From Lepidodermella squamata (lineage: Eukaryota; Gastrotricha), in assembly GCA_047495785.1 (NCBI GenBank), contig JBLDXI010000009.1:3844001-3908000 (forward strand): a stretch of 64,000 bases of DNA, given 5' to 3'. Shown in pieces: positions 35,307 to 46,775 of the stretch. A program made the translations under genes and the position numbers. Positions within the stretch are counted from its first letter, which is position 1. Each line of letters opens with the position of its first letter. The notes under the pieces are model-generated. The model saw only the letters and a list, made by a program, of their open reading frames with translations, was not told the DNA's origin and did no database searches.

Positions 35307-37003
35307 ATGCTAGCAGAAGTACTCCACTCCTACCTCTCGTGGGAAATCGCCACAATTTCTTGGCTACAGACTCTGTTCACAAATATCGGCCTCATCGAGC
35401 TGTTCTACTACATCAATTTCTTAGGCGATCCTCGGTATTGCTTCCTGATCCTCTCGCCGCTCGGCTACATTTTCAGCCGTAAACTCGGCGAATCCGCCTT
35501 AATCATGACCGCACTAGCTGAACACATCAACACAATGCTAAAATGGGTCACATTCGGCCATAGGCCCTACTGGTGGGGCCAGGCGTTTATCCCAGAAGAA
35601 ATCCGGCCCGAACTGCAGCAACGCCGTCTCACCTGCGAATCCGGCCCTGGTCTACCCTCAGGTCACGTCATGGTCTCAATGGTGTGCTATTTCGTCCTAA
35701 TTTCTTACTTCATCCGTCATTTGGGCGGGCTTAAGAAACACGTTATGGCTGTTGGTTTAGCCTATGCCTTTGGAATCGCTTGCGTCGCGCTGTCTCGGCT
35801 ACTCCTCGCCGCGCATTTCATCCACCAAGTTGCGATCGGGTCAATTGTTGGCACTTGCATTTGCAAAATCGCGCATTCGACCAAGCTCATTGAAAAAGTG
35901 CGGTCTGAAACTGTTCTAGCCGGTCTTCTGGTATTTTTCACTGGCTCGCTGGTTTACACCGCGCTGTGGTTGAGCGGCTTCGAGCCGACCTGGACCGAAG
36001 CGTACGCCCTGAAATACTGCTCCAACAAGTCGTGGGTCCGCCTTGATACAACCACCCTACATGCGTTGGTTCGTGATTCTTCGTCGATTATCGGCGTGTG
36101 GTTGACGCGTATGGTTGCGGAGAAACTCGAGGATGTGCTGCCGTCGGATAAGCAGCTGTCCTTCAGGACTAAGCTTCTCAACTGCTTCATCATCCTGCCG
36201 GCTCTGTTCATTTTCGATCGAAGCTTCCATCTGCCACGTGCATATTTCTACCAGGTGATTTTTCAACTAGATATTTTGAAAGGGTGTGGCTAGTTTGCAC
36301 CCTAAATTTAGGGTCTCAGCACTAATTATGAGACTTCAGCACTAGATTTCCACTAAATATGGTTTTTCGAGTTTCATGTCTTCACTAGAATCTAAATTAT
36401 TTGCTATCAGGCCAACCGATAGATCTTCATATTATGCGTATTTTTAGCTATAAGCGGCAAGTTAAACTTTAGTCGGTCGAGCCAATATCCATTTTTAGTA
36501 TCGATTTTACAAATCAGTTTCCGATATCAGCCGTGTTGGAACCCAATATCGATCATTTTCTACATCGGCGCCAGTTAGCTAAATAAAAAATCGTAGGTTC
36601 AGAGAGAGCGTCAGTATCGATAAAAAATGCCGAAATCGCTAAGAATCCGAAAGATTTAGTGCCAGGACACTTAAATTTAGTGCTGGAACCTCATTTATAG
36701 TGTTGCAAATATTTTGGCCCATTTTCAAAGTCGGTATAAAGAAAGCCTCTAAATTATTCATCTTGTACTAGCCAAAAGTGTGGCTCATTGAGGAACAAAT
36801 TGTGGTTTTACCTGCTAGAATTTTCGTTATTTTTCTTATTTGGTGATTTTCGATCGAATTTTATTGAATTTTGTGATTATTTTTAGGCTGCTTTCGTCTA
36901 TTGGTCTGCTATGCCAGTGATTGTTTGGCTGGCTAAAGGCGGCATTGTTTTGGCTGAAAACGTCACAGTCAAGGCTATTGGATCTCCACAAAAATCTCGC
37001 TGA
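35307..37003 (+). CDS. G6PC: Glucose-6-phosphatase catalytic subunit, copy 1
   Basis: Exons 35307-36254 and 36887-37003 give 354 residues; human G6PC1 has 357. It hydrolyses glucose-6-phosphate in the ER lumen, the last step of gluconeogenesis and glycogen breakdown. The PAP2-type phosphatase signature is complete: KWVTFGHRPYWWG (motif 1 Lys/Arg), GLPSGH (motif 2 His) and SRLLLAAHFIHQ (motif 3 Arg and catalytic His). Multiple hydrophobic segments fit the nine-span family topology. It ends in SPQKSR, similar to the C-terminal ER-retrieval type of vertebrate G6PC. The intron (36255-36886) contains a dispersed repeat. A second copy lies at 46776-48158, so this is a local duplication. Confidence 0.93.
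36340..36730. repeat. Copy of a dispersed intronic repeat (G6Pase-1 intron)
   Basis: This is the counterpart of 26339-26836, in the same plus-strand orientation and order of matching blocks. It begins near TAGATCTTCATATTATGCGT and ends in alternating TTTAGTGC words around 36655-36705. It is sense to G6Pase-1, whereas the other copy is antisense to ATRX. It is non-coding. Confidence 0.6.
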
Positions 37004-37422
37004 CTAGGCTCTAGCAAAATTCACGATGTTTGAAAAGCTGCTTTCTTGTGTAAAAAAAATAGCTCCTTTAGATCGTTGCCAATTGGAATTGAAATGAAAA
37101 TTGTCCACATGCACCTCAACAAGTATTAAATACCGTAATAATCAATTTGAATAAATTAATAGTCTTCTGTTGAACTTCTCATAACATTATTCTTCTACAG
37201 CTTCATCTCATGATGCAATGTATAGCGCAATTTCTAGTTTCCAAATGTACAGCTATTATAACTTATTCATCATTATTCTTGTATCTCTATCGCCTGCGTG
37301 CTAACGGGAAGCTGTTGATTTTAAGCACGGTGATTTGAAACGTAAAAAAACGTACCCTGCTTGCCTTTGTTTGTTGTGAGCAAGACGAAAGCGATTTCGA
37401 TTTTGGGGACAAAAAGCGAATA

Positions 37423-37436
37423 AAAATCCGCCTTAA
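37423..37436 (+). promoter_or_regulatory. AAAATCCGCCTTAA motif, copy upstream of Tudor-A
   Basis: One of four exact 14-mer copies in the window. It lies 51 bp upstream of the Tudor-A start codon and is embedded in A/T-rich flanks like the others. Promoter role is inference from position. Confidence 0.45.
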
Positions 37437-37486
37437 TAATTTTTCGATTTTTTCCGTAGCTCGTGCGACGATTATTTTTTATACAA

Positions 37487-40400
37487 ATGTATTTATACGT
37501 ACCGTACGCCGTGAATCCGGGCGAATTTTATGCCTTTATATCGCCCGATCGCTCTATAGCCGAGGTTCCGAAAATGATACGTGAAACCTGCGAAAAACTC
37601 CTATCGAATGGCGATGGAAAAATCGACCTGACAGAGTCGCCGAGTCAGAAAAATTTCATGGTGAAAATGGGTAACTACTGGTTGCGATGTGCGGACTCGC
37701 ATCCGTGCCCTGACAAGCCGGGCTATGTTCTAGTCACCCTAACCGATGCAGGCCGTCGGCAAATCCCGATTTCGAGCAAAAATAGCGCTGTTCGCATGAC
37801 TAAGGCTATTTTCGACTTCAAATCTCACAAATTTTCGCTGGCCGATGCTGAACCAGTAATTGATAACAAATTTTGATAAAATAGTTTTGATTATAATTTT
37901 TATCAGGTTTTAAATAGCTGGACGAAATCTGCGCGAGAGCTGTTTTGCGGTCTAACGACTGACAAAGTGTTTTACTCGCCAAATTATGGAAATTCGCGAA
38001 GTATAAGCCTTGTTGACCTGAAGTCGAATTTGAACATTGCGGATGAGCTGATTTCGCTTGGACACGCTAAAGTATGTTTTATTAGCTTTCAAAATAGGCT
38101 TAGGGTGTTTCTGTTCTGACTTGACTCTTGCATATAAAGACGTAGCAGGCACATCTTTACCGCCCTTCCCTTTATGGGGAATTTGGTTTAGAAAGCCGCT
38201 CCGCTCGGCCCCTTCAGCTTCTCTGTGATTGTTAGTAACGCGCCTAAGTCGTTACAGACACGAGTTGGTCGGACAAAAAATTATTGTTGTTTTTCTCTCG
38301 AAACGCTAATGTTTACTATGGAAAATGAAGCCATTTTTCTCATTATTCGACTTTTATTCAATTTACTTCTTAACAAATAGCTAGTGTTTCATTGCGCCCC
38401 GTCTTTCTTCTTTGCTTTTCCACCAGATTCTTCTGCCCCATCGATCGGGGCACTCGTTTTGACCCTTGGGCCGAGGAACTTCCGGCCGGGGCTGCAGCAG
38501 CTGCAATACCTCGTTTCCCGCCTCGAGACTACATGCTATAGTACCGGTTCGATTTCATTGAGATAACCGTTATAGGCAGGTGTAATAAATGAAAATCTAG
38601 ACATGCCGAAATTAGTTTCATTTTGTGATCTACGTTAGTTGCATTAGTAGCCGTTGTAGATGATGTCGATGAGAGTAGCGATACAAAAATGCGTTTGCTA
38701 AAATAGTTAAATGAGTTATTGAGCCGATTTGTTAGCATTAAAGAAGGCGTGAAAGGTCGCATGGCATGTGATCGTGAAATGGCGAGAAAATTCGCGTGCC
38801 AGGTCGCACTACATAGAAGACGGAGCTGTAGCCGCATGTGTTCCCATGGGTTCTTCAGGTCGGGGTTCCACTATTGGCCTCACTGCTTGGCGATTGGATT
38901 GTTCGTTTCGTGGCCACCCCAATCAACTCTTCCGAACAAAATTTCAAAATTATCGTCCAGATAAACAAGGCCGTCGATTTCATCATGGCAGATACCAACT
39001 TCGAGAATTGTGAGCTTCTAGAGAAGTAGCACCAGCCAATGAAGTCCGCGGGTAACAATATCGTGATCGGCAACACAGCAAGTACGAGACTTCACCTTGT
39101 TTATGAATTGCTCCTTTGTGACGCATTATATCCGTGCGTCAAGTCGGCTTAAATATTGCAAGGGAGAAAGGGTCGATTGGTCGATTGGCTGGGCAGTTGA
39201 AGCGATAAGCAAATCTTACTGGCGAGCTGGTCACTGTCAAGGAAAATTGATGGTTCGCATTCGGAAAGACAGTATTCACAAGCAAGATCAGAGATAGATG
39301 TAATAGGATCGAAAATCCTTGGCTGACCAAGACTAGTAGTAGAAGAAGCTGAATCACAGTCTTGAAAGTCCCATTCGAGAGCATCCAATTCAAAATTTCC
39401 CGATTTATAAATGTTGGTGTAGTGCTCAAGATTTGCATGGCGTAGAAGGCCTGGTTATCAGAAATGGCGATTGTCAGCTGTCGAATAGCGTTGCCTTCGT
39501 GGTCCACAACTTGGAGGCCGTCGGACCGCAGCGGGCTGCACGTCTGGAACTCACGAGGATTAGTATTATCGACCCTGGCGAATCGCCGAATTTCGTCGAT
39601 CGCAACGGCATCAGCAATGGTGAGGATGACATGATTCACCGCAGTCGGCACATGAACCCTGGTCATTTCTATGCATGGCGCACAGAAGAAAACGGTACAT
39701 TGCCGACAAAACACGACGGCTGATTGTTTCCTCGGTGGTGATCGCATGTGGCATGCAGTGCAGAAAACGACCGGCTCGCTCGGTTTTACGTACTTGACTA
39801 GTCTGTGAAAGACATCGGGTGAAGGCTCGTCGAGGTACCACTCCTGATCAACGTAGCGACAGAAGACCACTGGGCATCGCCTCGCGGGAAATGTCGACAA
39901 ATCGCCAGCGCAGCAGTTAACGGCGCACATCGGGCAGATGCAATGCCGGCATTTCGGATATTTGATGAAGTAAGCACGCAATTGACCGCATTCGGAGCAT
40001 CGTCGCTCGGTGACGTCGACGTCGCCTGCCTCCGGTAGAGGTTCCAGCTTGGCGTCGGCATCAAAGTCGAGCCGGCGCGTTGCTGAATCGACTTGGGGTG
40101 CATGAATTTAAACTCGTAGAGTTCAAGACGCTTGAGCTTTTGAAAATTCCATTCGAAGCATCGAATTCAAAATTTCCCGATTTATAAATGTTGGTGAAGT
40201 GCTCAAGACGAGCCAGTGAAACGATCGAGGGGTTCGAACCGCCGACAACGTTTTTTTTCGCGGAAAAATATGTATCTATCGACGGCGGCGGGCGTCATTT
40301 CGCGGCATGGGGCGCGAGGGGACGGCATCGAATCAAGATTCAAGATTCAAGGCTGGAAAAACAGCAGCGGTTCGACTTGATCGAGCGTCGAAATCGCAGA

Positions 40401-40880
40401 ACGCGAACACTCGAATTGCGAGGCCGTGATTGGCCCGCGAGAATCGCTTGAGAGCAAATGAGTGCCCTAATTCGGGCCGCCCAATTTAGGGCGGGGGTCT
40501 AAATGATTTCGTAGATGGTAGAATTTGTTCTCCATTTTTATTTCCGATATAAGTAATAGGATAGGAAGAATATCCTTGTTGAAGGTCATGGGCGATGCCG
40601 ACTAGATCATTATACATTCTGCTTGATAGCAACATGAATGTGAAATCCTCATATTATTGAGCTTAACTATACGCCACCAAAAATGAATTATCGATCATTT
40701 TTTTCTGATTTTTTTTAGGGCAAAAGCGCCAGTCAATCACGCACTACGGCTTCGAATCTCCCAATCGATGCTCAAATTTTTTTCGAGCGGAACGGCGGCT
40801 TCCAGGCAGACACATCTGAAGTCGAGTCATCGCCAGTCGAGATTCTCAAATGTCTTGCCAGTGCTCAGAAGAAATTTTGA
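37487..40880 (+). CDS. Extended-Tudor domain protein, copy A
   Basis: Exons 37487-37855, 37907-38071 and 40719-40880 give 231 residues. The layout is one extended Tudor (eTud) domain. There is an N-terminal strand region (NPGEFYAFI), then the Tudor core with aromatic and acidic positions (NYWLRCADSHP...VTLTDAGRR), then the SN-like part with SWTKSARELF and IADELISLGHAK. eTud domains bind methylated arginines on Piwi and other germ-granule proteins. Proteins of this type act in the piRNA pathway, but a single-domain protein cannot be assigned further. The C-terminal block LPIDAQIFFERNGGF matches copy B (LPIEAQVFLERSGGL), with introns at corresponding points. The second intron is 2.6 kb and contains a RING/B-box gene remnant on the other strand. 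Further 5' exons are possible, because an acceptor-like CCGTAG lies just upstream of the start. Confidence 0.72.
39139..40120 (-). pseudogene. RING/B-box zinc-finger gene remnant nested in a Tudor-A intron
   Basis: The minus strand shows a Cys-rich region with RCSECGQL...CRHCICPMCAVNCC, then CRQCTVFFCAPC and VNHV, like a RING-B-box pair of TRIM-type proteins. The frame runs from about 40110 to 39139, but upstream it meets a stop. The most coding-like continuations, LKRLELYEFKF upstream and FELDALEWDFQDCDS downstream, lie in other frames. I could not restore them with clean splices. A 60-bp direct repeat brackets it. It is best read as a broken duplicate of a gene elsewhere, or a gene whose exons I failed to place. 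The base composition is GC-richer than the surrounding intron. Confidence 0.45.
39371..39431. repeat. Direct repeat, left copy, of RING/B-box remnant
   Basis: 61 bp matching 40149-40208 at roughly 95%, including AATTCAAAATTTCCCGATTT. It lies in the downstream part of the remnant. It suggests an internal tandem duplication of this gene or a flanking repeat. Confidence 0.75.
40149..40208. repeat. Direct repeat, right copy, of RING/B-box remnant
   Basis: Partner of 39371-39431 and in the same orientation. It lies upstream (5' on the minus strand) of the zinc-finger part, where no start codon can be placed. Confidence 0.75.
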
Positions 40881-41122
40881 CGAACTGTGTTGTTGTTGGG
40901 GCCCAAGTCTCGAATTTTTCGGTTTTTTATTCAAGTTTCCGGTTTACAGGGAAATTTTAATAATTCACGAGGCTTTTCCGCGATGTATTTATCGGCGTCT
41001 TCGTTGTTTTTTGTTACTTCCATGAAATCTCATGGTACTTGCATTTTTGCTTTAAGAGTTTATCTCAAAACAAGGCTCATTGTTTAATCTAAAATCCGGA
41101 TATTTGTCTTGTACATACATAG

Positions 41123-44100
41123 ATGTATTTACTAGTATCAAATGCCACATCTCCGAGTGAATTTTACGGATTCACATCGAGCAGTCCGTTTTTCCTCCAA
41201 GCCCCGCATTTAATCAACTCAATCTGCGAAGAGCTGTGGAAACGAGAGAATGACGGCCGGGTTGATCTCGCGAAAGTTTTCTCCCTGAAAAAACGCGGTC
41301 TCAGAAATGTGATGGTCAAACTGGCGCAAAATGCGTGGATCAGGTGTGAAGTTGTTGAACGCAGCGATTCGGCTGGTGGCCAGGTAACAGCGACGTTGTA
41401 CGACAGCGGCCGGCGGCTGGTTCTACCTACTACAACCCCAGCGGTTAAAATGGCTCAGTCCATTAAACAGCTACAAGCAAACAAGTTTTCATTATCAGAT
41501 GTTGAGCCGGTAAGAATTTTTTTAGCTGAGGATTCGAAACAGATATTGCTATAAAATGACCCAAATGGCAAGGTTTTCGTCTCTAAATAGCCAAACAAAG
41601 CATCCGCCGCTCTTCTCTTTCCCTAGCTATAAATTCATCCAATTCCTACTCGATAATTAAACCATTTGATCGAACAATAGAAAGGTGCTGGTTGGCGAAA
41701 TATCCGGTTGGCCTTGACCGAGCTAAAAAAGCTCAGCGAAATTGCTACTTACATTGAGAGGCAATTTACACTTAATTTACGGGTATAAACTCTCAATTAA
41801 AATAACTTGTAAATATTGCCTAAATTTACGCTTGAATTTATTTTAAACTTCAATGTTTACCTCAATTTACGCGTCGTCAAACTACGCCGACCACGGACGC
41901 CCTGACCACGTTTTCCACCACGGCTGTCTCGACCACCAAGGCTCTGTTTGAATTTCTTCTGCCGCAGATTACGAAAGATTGTGTGTAACAGACCTTTCTG
42001 AAAAATGTAGAATGTAAATACGACGAGGCTGTGGATTCAGCAGAAACGTGTCCAATTTTCGAGCGGGTTAGAGTTGTCTTCGAATAACTGACTTCCAGGC
42101 CATGCCTCGGCCAAATATGTTGCCAAGTGGACACTCAAATCCGATTTGATCTTTGTGTTTTCGGTACAAGGTAGAGCACTGATTGAGCATCGAGATTTCG
42201 CCAGTGCCGCGTGTAAATGGTGTAAACGCGCGAGCTAAATATTTCATTGATTATGCGAATCAGCCGCGATTTCAGTAATATGCGGAGTGGAAGGAGGGGA
42301 AGCTTTGACTTTGAAAATTATCGCACGTCAAATAACAACACAGTGAATTTATTCCACTATAAATTCTGAGAAAAGAGTCGGTTGCACTGCCATTTGGTTT
42401 CATTTTCTCCAATCTTTTCAATCATTCGCTAGCTGTATGACTCTGATTTCGCGGAGCCTAATAAAGTTCATCCAACTGTATGACACGTTGGTCACCCACA
42501 CCAAGGCATTACGCTATGGTTATTAACATCCGAATTCTTGCCGCCGCTGTAATTGCGGTAATTGCGATAATCACAAAAGCCGATGTGCCGACGGCCAGCT
42601 AAATTTTGGCCATTCGTATGGCCAAGCCGTCGGCTACAGCGTTCGCAACACCATGCCAAGGGCTCTTTTTACCAATAAAGTTGAAATTTATTTAAAATAT
42701 AGTAAGCTTTCGGCGTTTTTAAAGAGTGACTTTTCGGCCCTCTCGCGAGCCATCATCAGACTAGAAAAGAAAGAAATCAACAAAGAAACTCCACCACAAA
42801 ATTATGAATAGCACTCAAATTTGATTTAATCTGATTGCACGTTTAGGCTCAATGCTAATCTGATTTTCTTTTTTTTTGAAGTTTTGAAATATCAATGAAA
42901 CTTGACATTTTTTAAATTCCTATTCGTGGCGAGATTTTTCCACGAACTGCTCTTAATTATGGGTCGATATGTAAGCAAAGTGGTACAAACCCAGCATCAG
43001 GGTCATAGTCAAGCTCAAATATCGCCACGAGTGCCACCGGCCATGCTACAGTAGAGTTATACCCAGCCGCTAATGCAACAACATCAAGTTTTATCCGCGT
43101 TCTACCATGGAAAAAGGCGAAGAGGCAGAGTTACCTCCTTGGCGAAGCTTTCATCTGACCACGATACGTTCAGAACCATGATATTGTTGAACTCTTTAAC
43201 TGACTGCGATTTGCCCGGTCTCAGAGATGGCGATGAGCCCATTTCGAGCATTTTTGTATCAGATGGTCGTATCACGCGAGTTGCCAGACGGCATGTGTAC
43301 CGAGTTCGGTTTTCTACCTCGTATTGGATTGAAAGAAATCAGGTTTTATATAAATGAAGGCGATATGGGGCAAACTGTGTCCCTCTCCTCATTGCGCATA
43401 CGCTCCGACAGCATAAGATTCTTTCGCATTAGCCTATTTCTTTACAAACCCAAAATCAACATCGAAACTGAAAAAATTGAGTCGCTGCCGACCGTCATGC
43501 TGCTGCAACGGACTCCAACTCTCACGGTGACGTAAACAGACTATCCAAAAGCCAAAATCTGCTCGAAAAGAGTTGCCTTGCACGAAACGCAATAGCAGTG
43601 TTGACTGACAAATTAAGGCGATGGATTCCAGAATTTCATGGAAATATAAATGAGTGAGGAATTTTCGGAATATTATTTTACGGAAGTTATCTAAGCCGGT
43701 AATTTAGAAGAAACGTGCGTAGTTTGGGCTGAATTAGCCATATCCCAATCATTCAAGTCAGCAAATGCCCATCCATCGCTCAGTAAGGCTCGAGCAATTT
43801 GAGGTATTAAAGTGTCCGAGCTGCGGTCAATTGGTCCGATAAAACTGATCTGTCAATTCTGCTATCTTCGGAGAATTTAACAACTAATCTACGGAGACTA
43901 GCAACTTTTGACATTTTTTCTTAAGTTTAAAAAAAATCAAGCTTTCACATTCATCGACAAGAATCGAAAATGGAACTAATACGTTAGATGTTAGCCGGGA
44001 AAGTTAGTTGGCTGCTTGGATTAGGGTCTGCGAGTTGGCTCGCTGTGATTTGGCCTGTGAGCTTCGCTTTTACTGATTTCGACTCGACTTCGAAGTTGGC

Positions 44101-45551
44101 GAGATACTTGCTTGCATTATTGCTTCCAGTTCGCTTTGTCATACTTCCATACCGCCAGGGTTCAGCTTGGTTCGAGGTGTAAAACTACACCTCCTTGAAT
44201 AACGAGTCGCGTATTTGTTCACATATTGAGTTACGGTCCGTTGAGTTACGCATTTGCTCATACAGTCGGTCGACTAATTGTTTTGCATTTTCGAGATCTT
44301 CTTGGGCGTTTCGTAGAGCTTGGTCCCTTATGATTGAAAAAGAAATGCATTTGTTATTGATCGAGGGTTCCTCCACTGATGTGGGTCGGCTCTTTCACGA
44401 TTTTTTTCATCCCAAATTGCTTTGTAGTGCGGCATAACGACGTGTAGGAGTGCCGATTAAGGTCGCCGATGACCAGGTTGCAAACGGGCACGACCTTGTC
44501 TTGAATCCGACAGAGCGAATCTTCGAAAAGACTGTGGCGCCATGTAGTCGTTCGATCACGCCCTCCCATAGCGGCGGGACGTGGCACCGGTCCGGCAGAA
44601 ACTTGTTCCGCGGACGAAATTCCACCGTAAACTGGGTGCCGTTAGGATCCGCAGCCGAGGGCTCGGGCAAGATGACCGGGCAACAGGCGTTCGGCGAGTT
44701 TCCGGGCTCGATCAGGCCCCGCTCGCGCAAATCGGAGGTGCTTACGCAGTTCAGAATTCCTGGGTGGGCCCATGTTATGGGTAGGTCAGTCGGAAGTGTG
44801 AAGTCGGAAAAAGCCGAAACTCAGCGGGATAACACGACCCGCCGACGAGGTCTAACCTACCTAATGAGGCGCTTACTAAGTCAAAATCAAACGAATAAAT
44901 CGCGTAAATGTTGATAAAAGTTCTTAATTATGTGCTGAGCGGTTTATTAACTATATTAATTTTTTTCCTCCGAATTTCATAACATCTGAAAATTACGTAT
45001 GAGCTTGGAACCACTTTTTCGAGAATTGCAAACTAAAAATCGTTGGACTCAATGGTTACTTGTTAATTTTATTGTATATTCTTTTAGATATTGGGCGAGA
45101 AATCTTCGTGGACGAAGTCGTGCAAGGATATATTCTCGACCATCACCTTGAATCAAGTTTTCCTCTACGAAGTTGTGTCTAATCAAGCTGGAACCGCCCA
45201 AGTATCGCTTATCGACCCGAAATCCGGTGAAAACGTCGCGTCGAAGCTGATCAAATTGGGCGTTGCAAAGTCTTCAAAAGCGCCTGTTTATTCACCCGAG
45301 ATCGAGGTCAAAAGTAATAAAATAATTTTTATTTTGTTTGATTTTTATTAAATTTAATGTGGGCTAGATTTGCCTATCGAAGCGCAAGTTTTCCTCGAGA
45401 GATCCGGCGGGTTAACCTTGAAAAAAGACACCGGTGTAACTGAAGTATCTGTCACTGATATTCTACGCGCTGTCAATAGTAAGCTTCCCATTGGCCAGAA
45501 TTTGTGAATAATTGAAATTATTTTCTTTCAGCTCTTAACATTCGTCGTTAG
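41123..45551 (+). CDS. Extended-Tudor domain protein, copy B
   Basis: Exons 41123-41509, 45088-45313, 45368-45478 and 45532-45551 give 247 residues. Parallel to copy A: it starts MYLLVSNATSPSEFYGF, has a Tudor core with AWIRCEVVERS...ATLYDSGRR, the linker KFSLSDVEPV, then the SN-like half with SSWTKSCKDIF and KLIKLGVAKS, and ends ERSGGLTL...LNIRR. The start ATG directly follows an acceptor-like CATAG, so an upstream exon is possible. The first intron is 3.6 kb and filled with unrelated debris: retroelement pieces near 44.4 kb and a ribozyme-like motif near 42.75 kb. The two copies are only moderately similar, so the duplication is old. The piRNA-related function is inferred from the domain class only. 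Confidence 0.72.
42731..42759 (-). ncRNA. Hammerhead-ribozyme-like core (candidate only)
   Basis: On the minus strand CTGATGA is followed by a GC-rich imperfect stem with a GCGA loop and then GAAA. That is the order CUGAUGA - stem II - GAAA of hammerhead ribozymes. Stem II is imperfect, and I could not assign stems I and III or the cleavage site confidently. Such motifs are known in Penelope-like retroelements, which would fit the debris around it. Confidence 0.2.
44354..44760 (-). mobile_element. Mosaic of degraded retroelement fragments (Gypsy-type RT and LINE-type endonuclease)
   Basis: On the minus strand, about 44530-44730 resembles the N-terminal part of a Ty3/Gypsy reverse transcriptase: ERGLIEPGNSPNACCPVILP, then VIERLHGATVFSKI. 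It passes directly, in another frame, into a segment at about 44390-44515 resembling the end of a non-LTR endonuclease (VCNLVIGDLNRH...KIVKEPTHISGGTLD). Both are short and broken. The junction suggests insertion or recombination between two unrelated elements. Confidence 0.6.
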
Positions 45552-46333
45552 AGGGGGACTATCATTTCGTGAAGAAGAGAAGAGAATTCTCATTGTTTGC
45601 CGCCTCTGTGGTCATTCCATTGTTGTCTGTTGTCTGACTATTTTTCTCATTTTTTAACTCGTCATAATAAAATTACAAATACTACTTACGAATACCATGG
45701 CAATACCGTTAAAGTGCAGTTATAGCTTTTTATATTGCCTCTGTTATAAAATCTGATATTACCCGTGAAATTCATTTCGAAGTGAATGAATAAAAAATAT
45801 GGCTTCTTTCGGTGAAAAATGGGCGTTTTTAATCCTTTAAAATAAAATAGCGTTCTTCAACTTGAACGTCTGAAATTCAACAGACAGAAGAAAAAAATAT
45901 TTGGAACCACGCTTGCGATATTTTTCAGATGCCTAGAAAACGACATTAAGCAAGAGGGCGTCGTTAAAGTTTTAATTGTAATGGGCTGCGGTCGGCCGAA
46001 AAATGTCAAAAGCTGTCTTTCTGCCCCCTGCATGTATTCATTCATGTTAATTCCGACCATAGCTCACGTATTCGTGAAAAAAGTGGTGCTTATATAGTTG
46101 CGGTTTTTACAAGGCCTCGTTTATACGAACCGGTTTCACGTATGAAAGCCTCAACAGCAGTACTTCCATTCCAATTCGAACATGAAGCATCAATCCACGC
46201 TGGGCGCTGGTAATTACAGTTGTATATTGCTTTTATTCCGCTATTTAATATATCGCCGAACAACCTTGCATGCCGATAATTCCTGTGCTACACGATGATC
46301 AGGAAGCGCGAGAAAAAACGCAGCGCAAATAAA

Positions 46334-46347
46334 AAAATCCGCCTTAA
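46334..46347 (+). promoter_or_regulatory. AAAATCCGCCTTAA motif, copy upstream of G6Pase-2
   Basis: Exact 14-mer copy, 429 bp upstream of the G6Pase-2 start codon, in A-rich flanks. Function unknown. Confidence 0.4.
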
Positions 46348-46775
46348 GATTATTGTGCAAGGTAAACAACTTTTTCATGCAATTTTTTCGGCAAAAAATT
46401 CTCATACTCGCCGAAGTACGCATTTTATCGACATTACGCTGGCTATTTGAATAGCTGTTTCACCACTCATCGAACACCTTACCATGCTTCATTTATAAGC
46501 AATATTTGTTGAAGGCTATAAACGCAACATTTAAATTGTCTGGATTTTGTGAAATTCTGACCTTTAAAATTTTATGAGACACCTATCTGAAAAGCCAAAG
46601 GATTTTTTATCTTATCTATCCCAAGTATAATGTCTGAGCGTCTTATCTTTTGAGGAGAATTGAGAGCACCGATCACATGTATATAGTATAATAGGGAACT
46701 TACTTTTTACACCGCAACTGCCTGATAGAAAGCCGGAACATTTACTCAGTAGCTAAAGACTCGGCGAGAATCATC

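Larger units (their letters stand above)
41510..45087. other. Tudor-B first intron, repeat-rich
   Basis: 3.6 kb without exons of the host gene. Open frames at 41877-42134, 43073-43357 and 43227-43535 have no recognisable family and overlap out of frame, which suggests eroded mobile DNA. The recognisable parts are the retroelement mosaic at 44354-44760 and the sequence at 42731-42759. Confidence 0.45.

Noticed and set aside
38719-39030. Overlapping plus-strand ORFs in the Tudor-A intron
   Set aside because: Three frames are open at once, none with a recognised motif or clean splice signals; too ambiguous to call.
40180-40250. tRNA-like GGTTCGAACC box near 40228
   Set aside because: The T-loop-like word is present, but its flanking bases do not pair into a T-stem and no D-arm or anticodon arm is visible on either strand.
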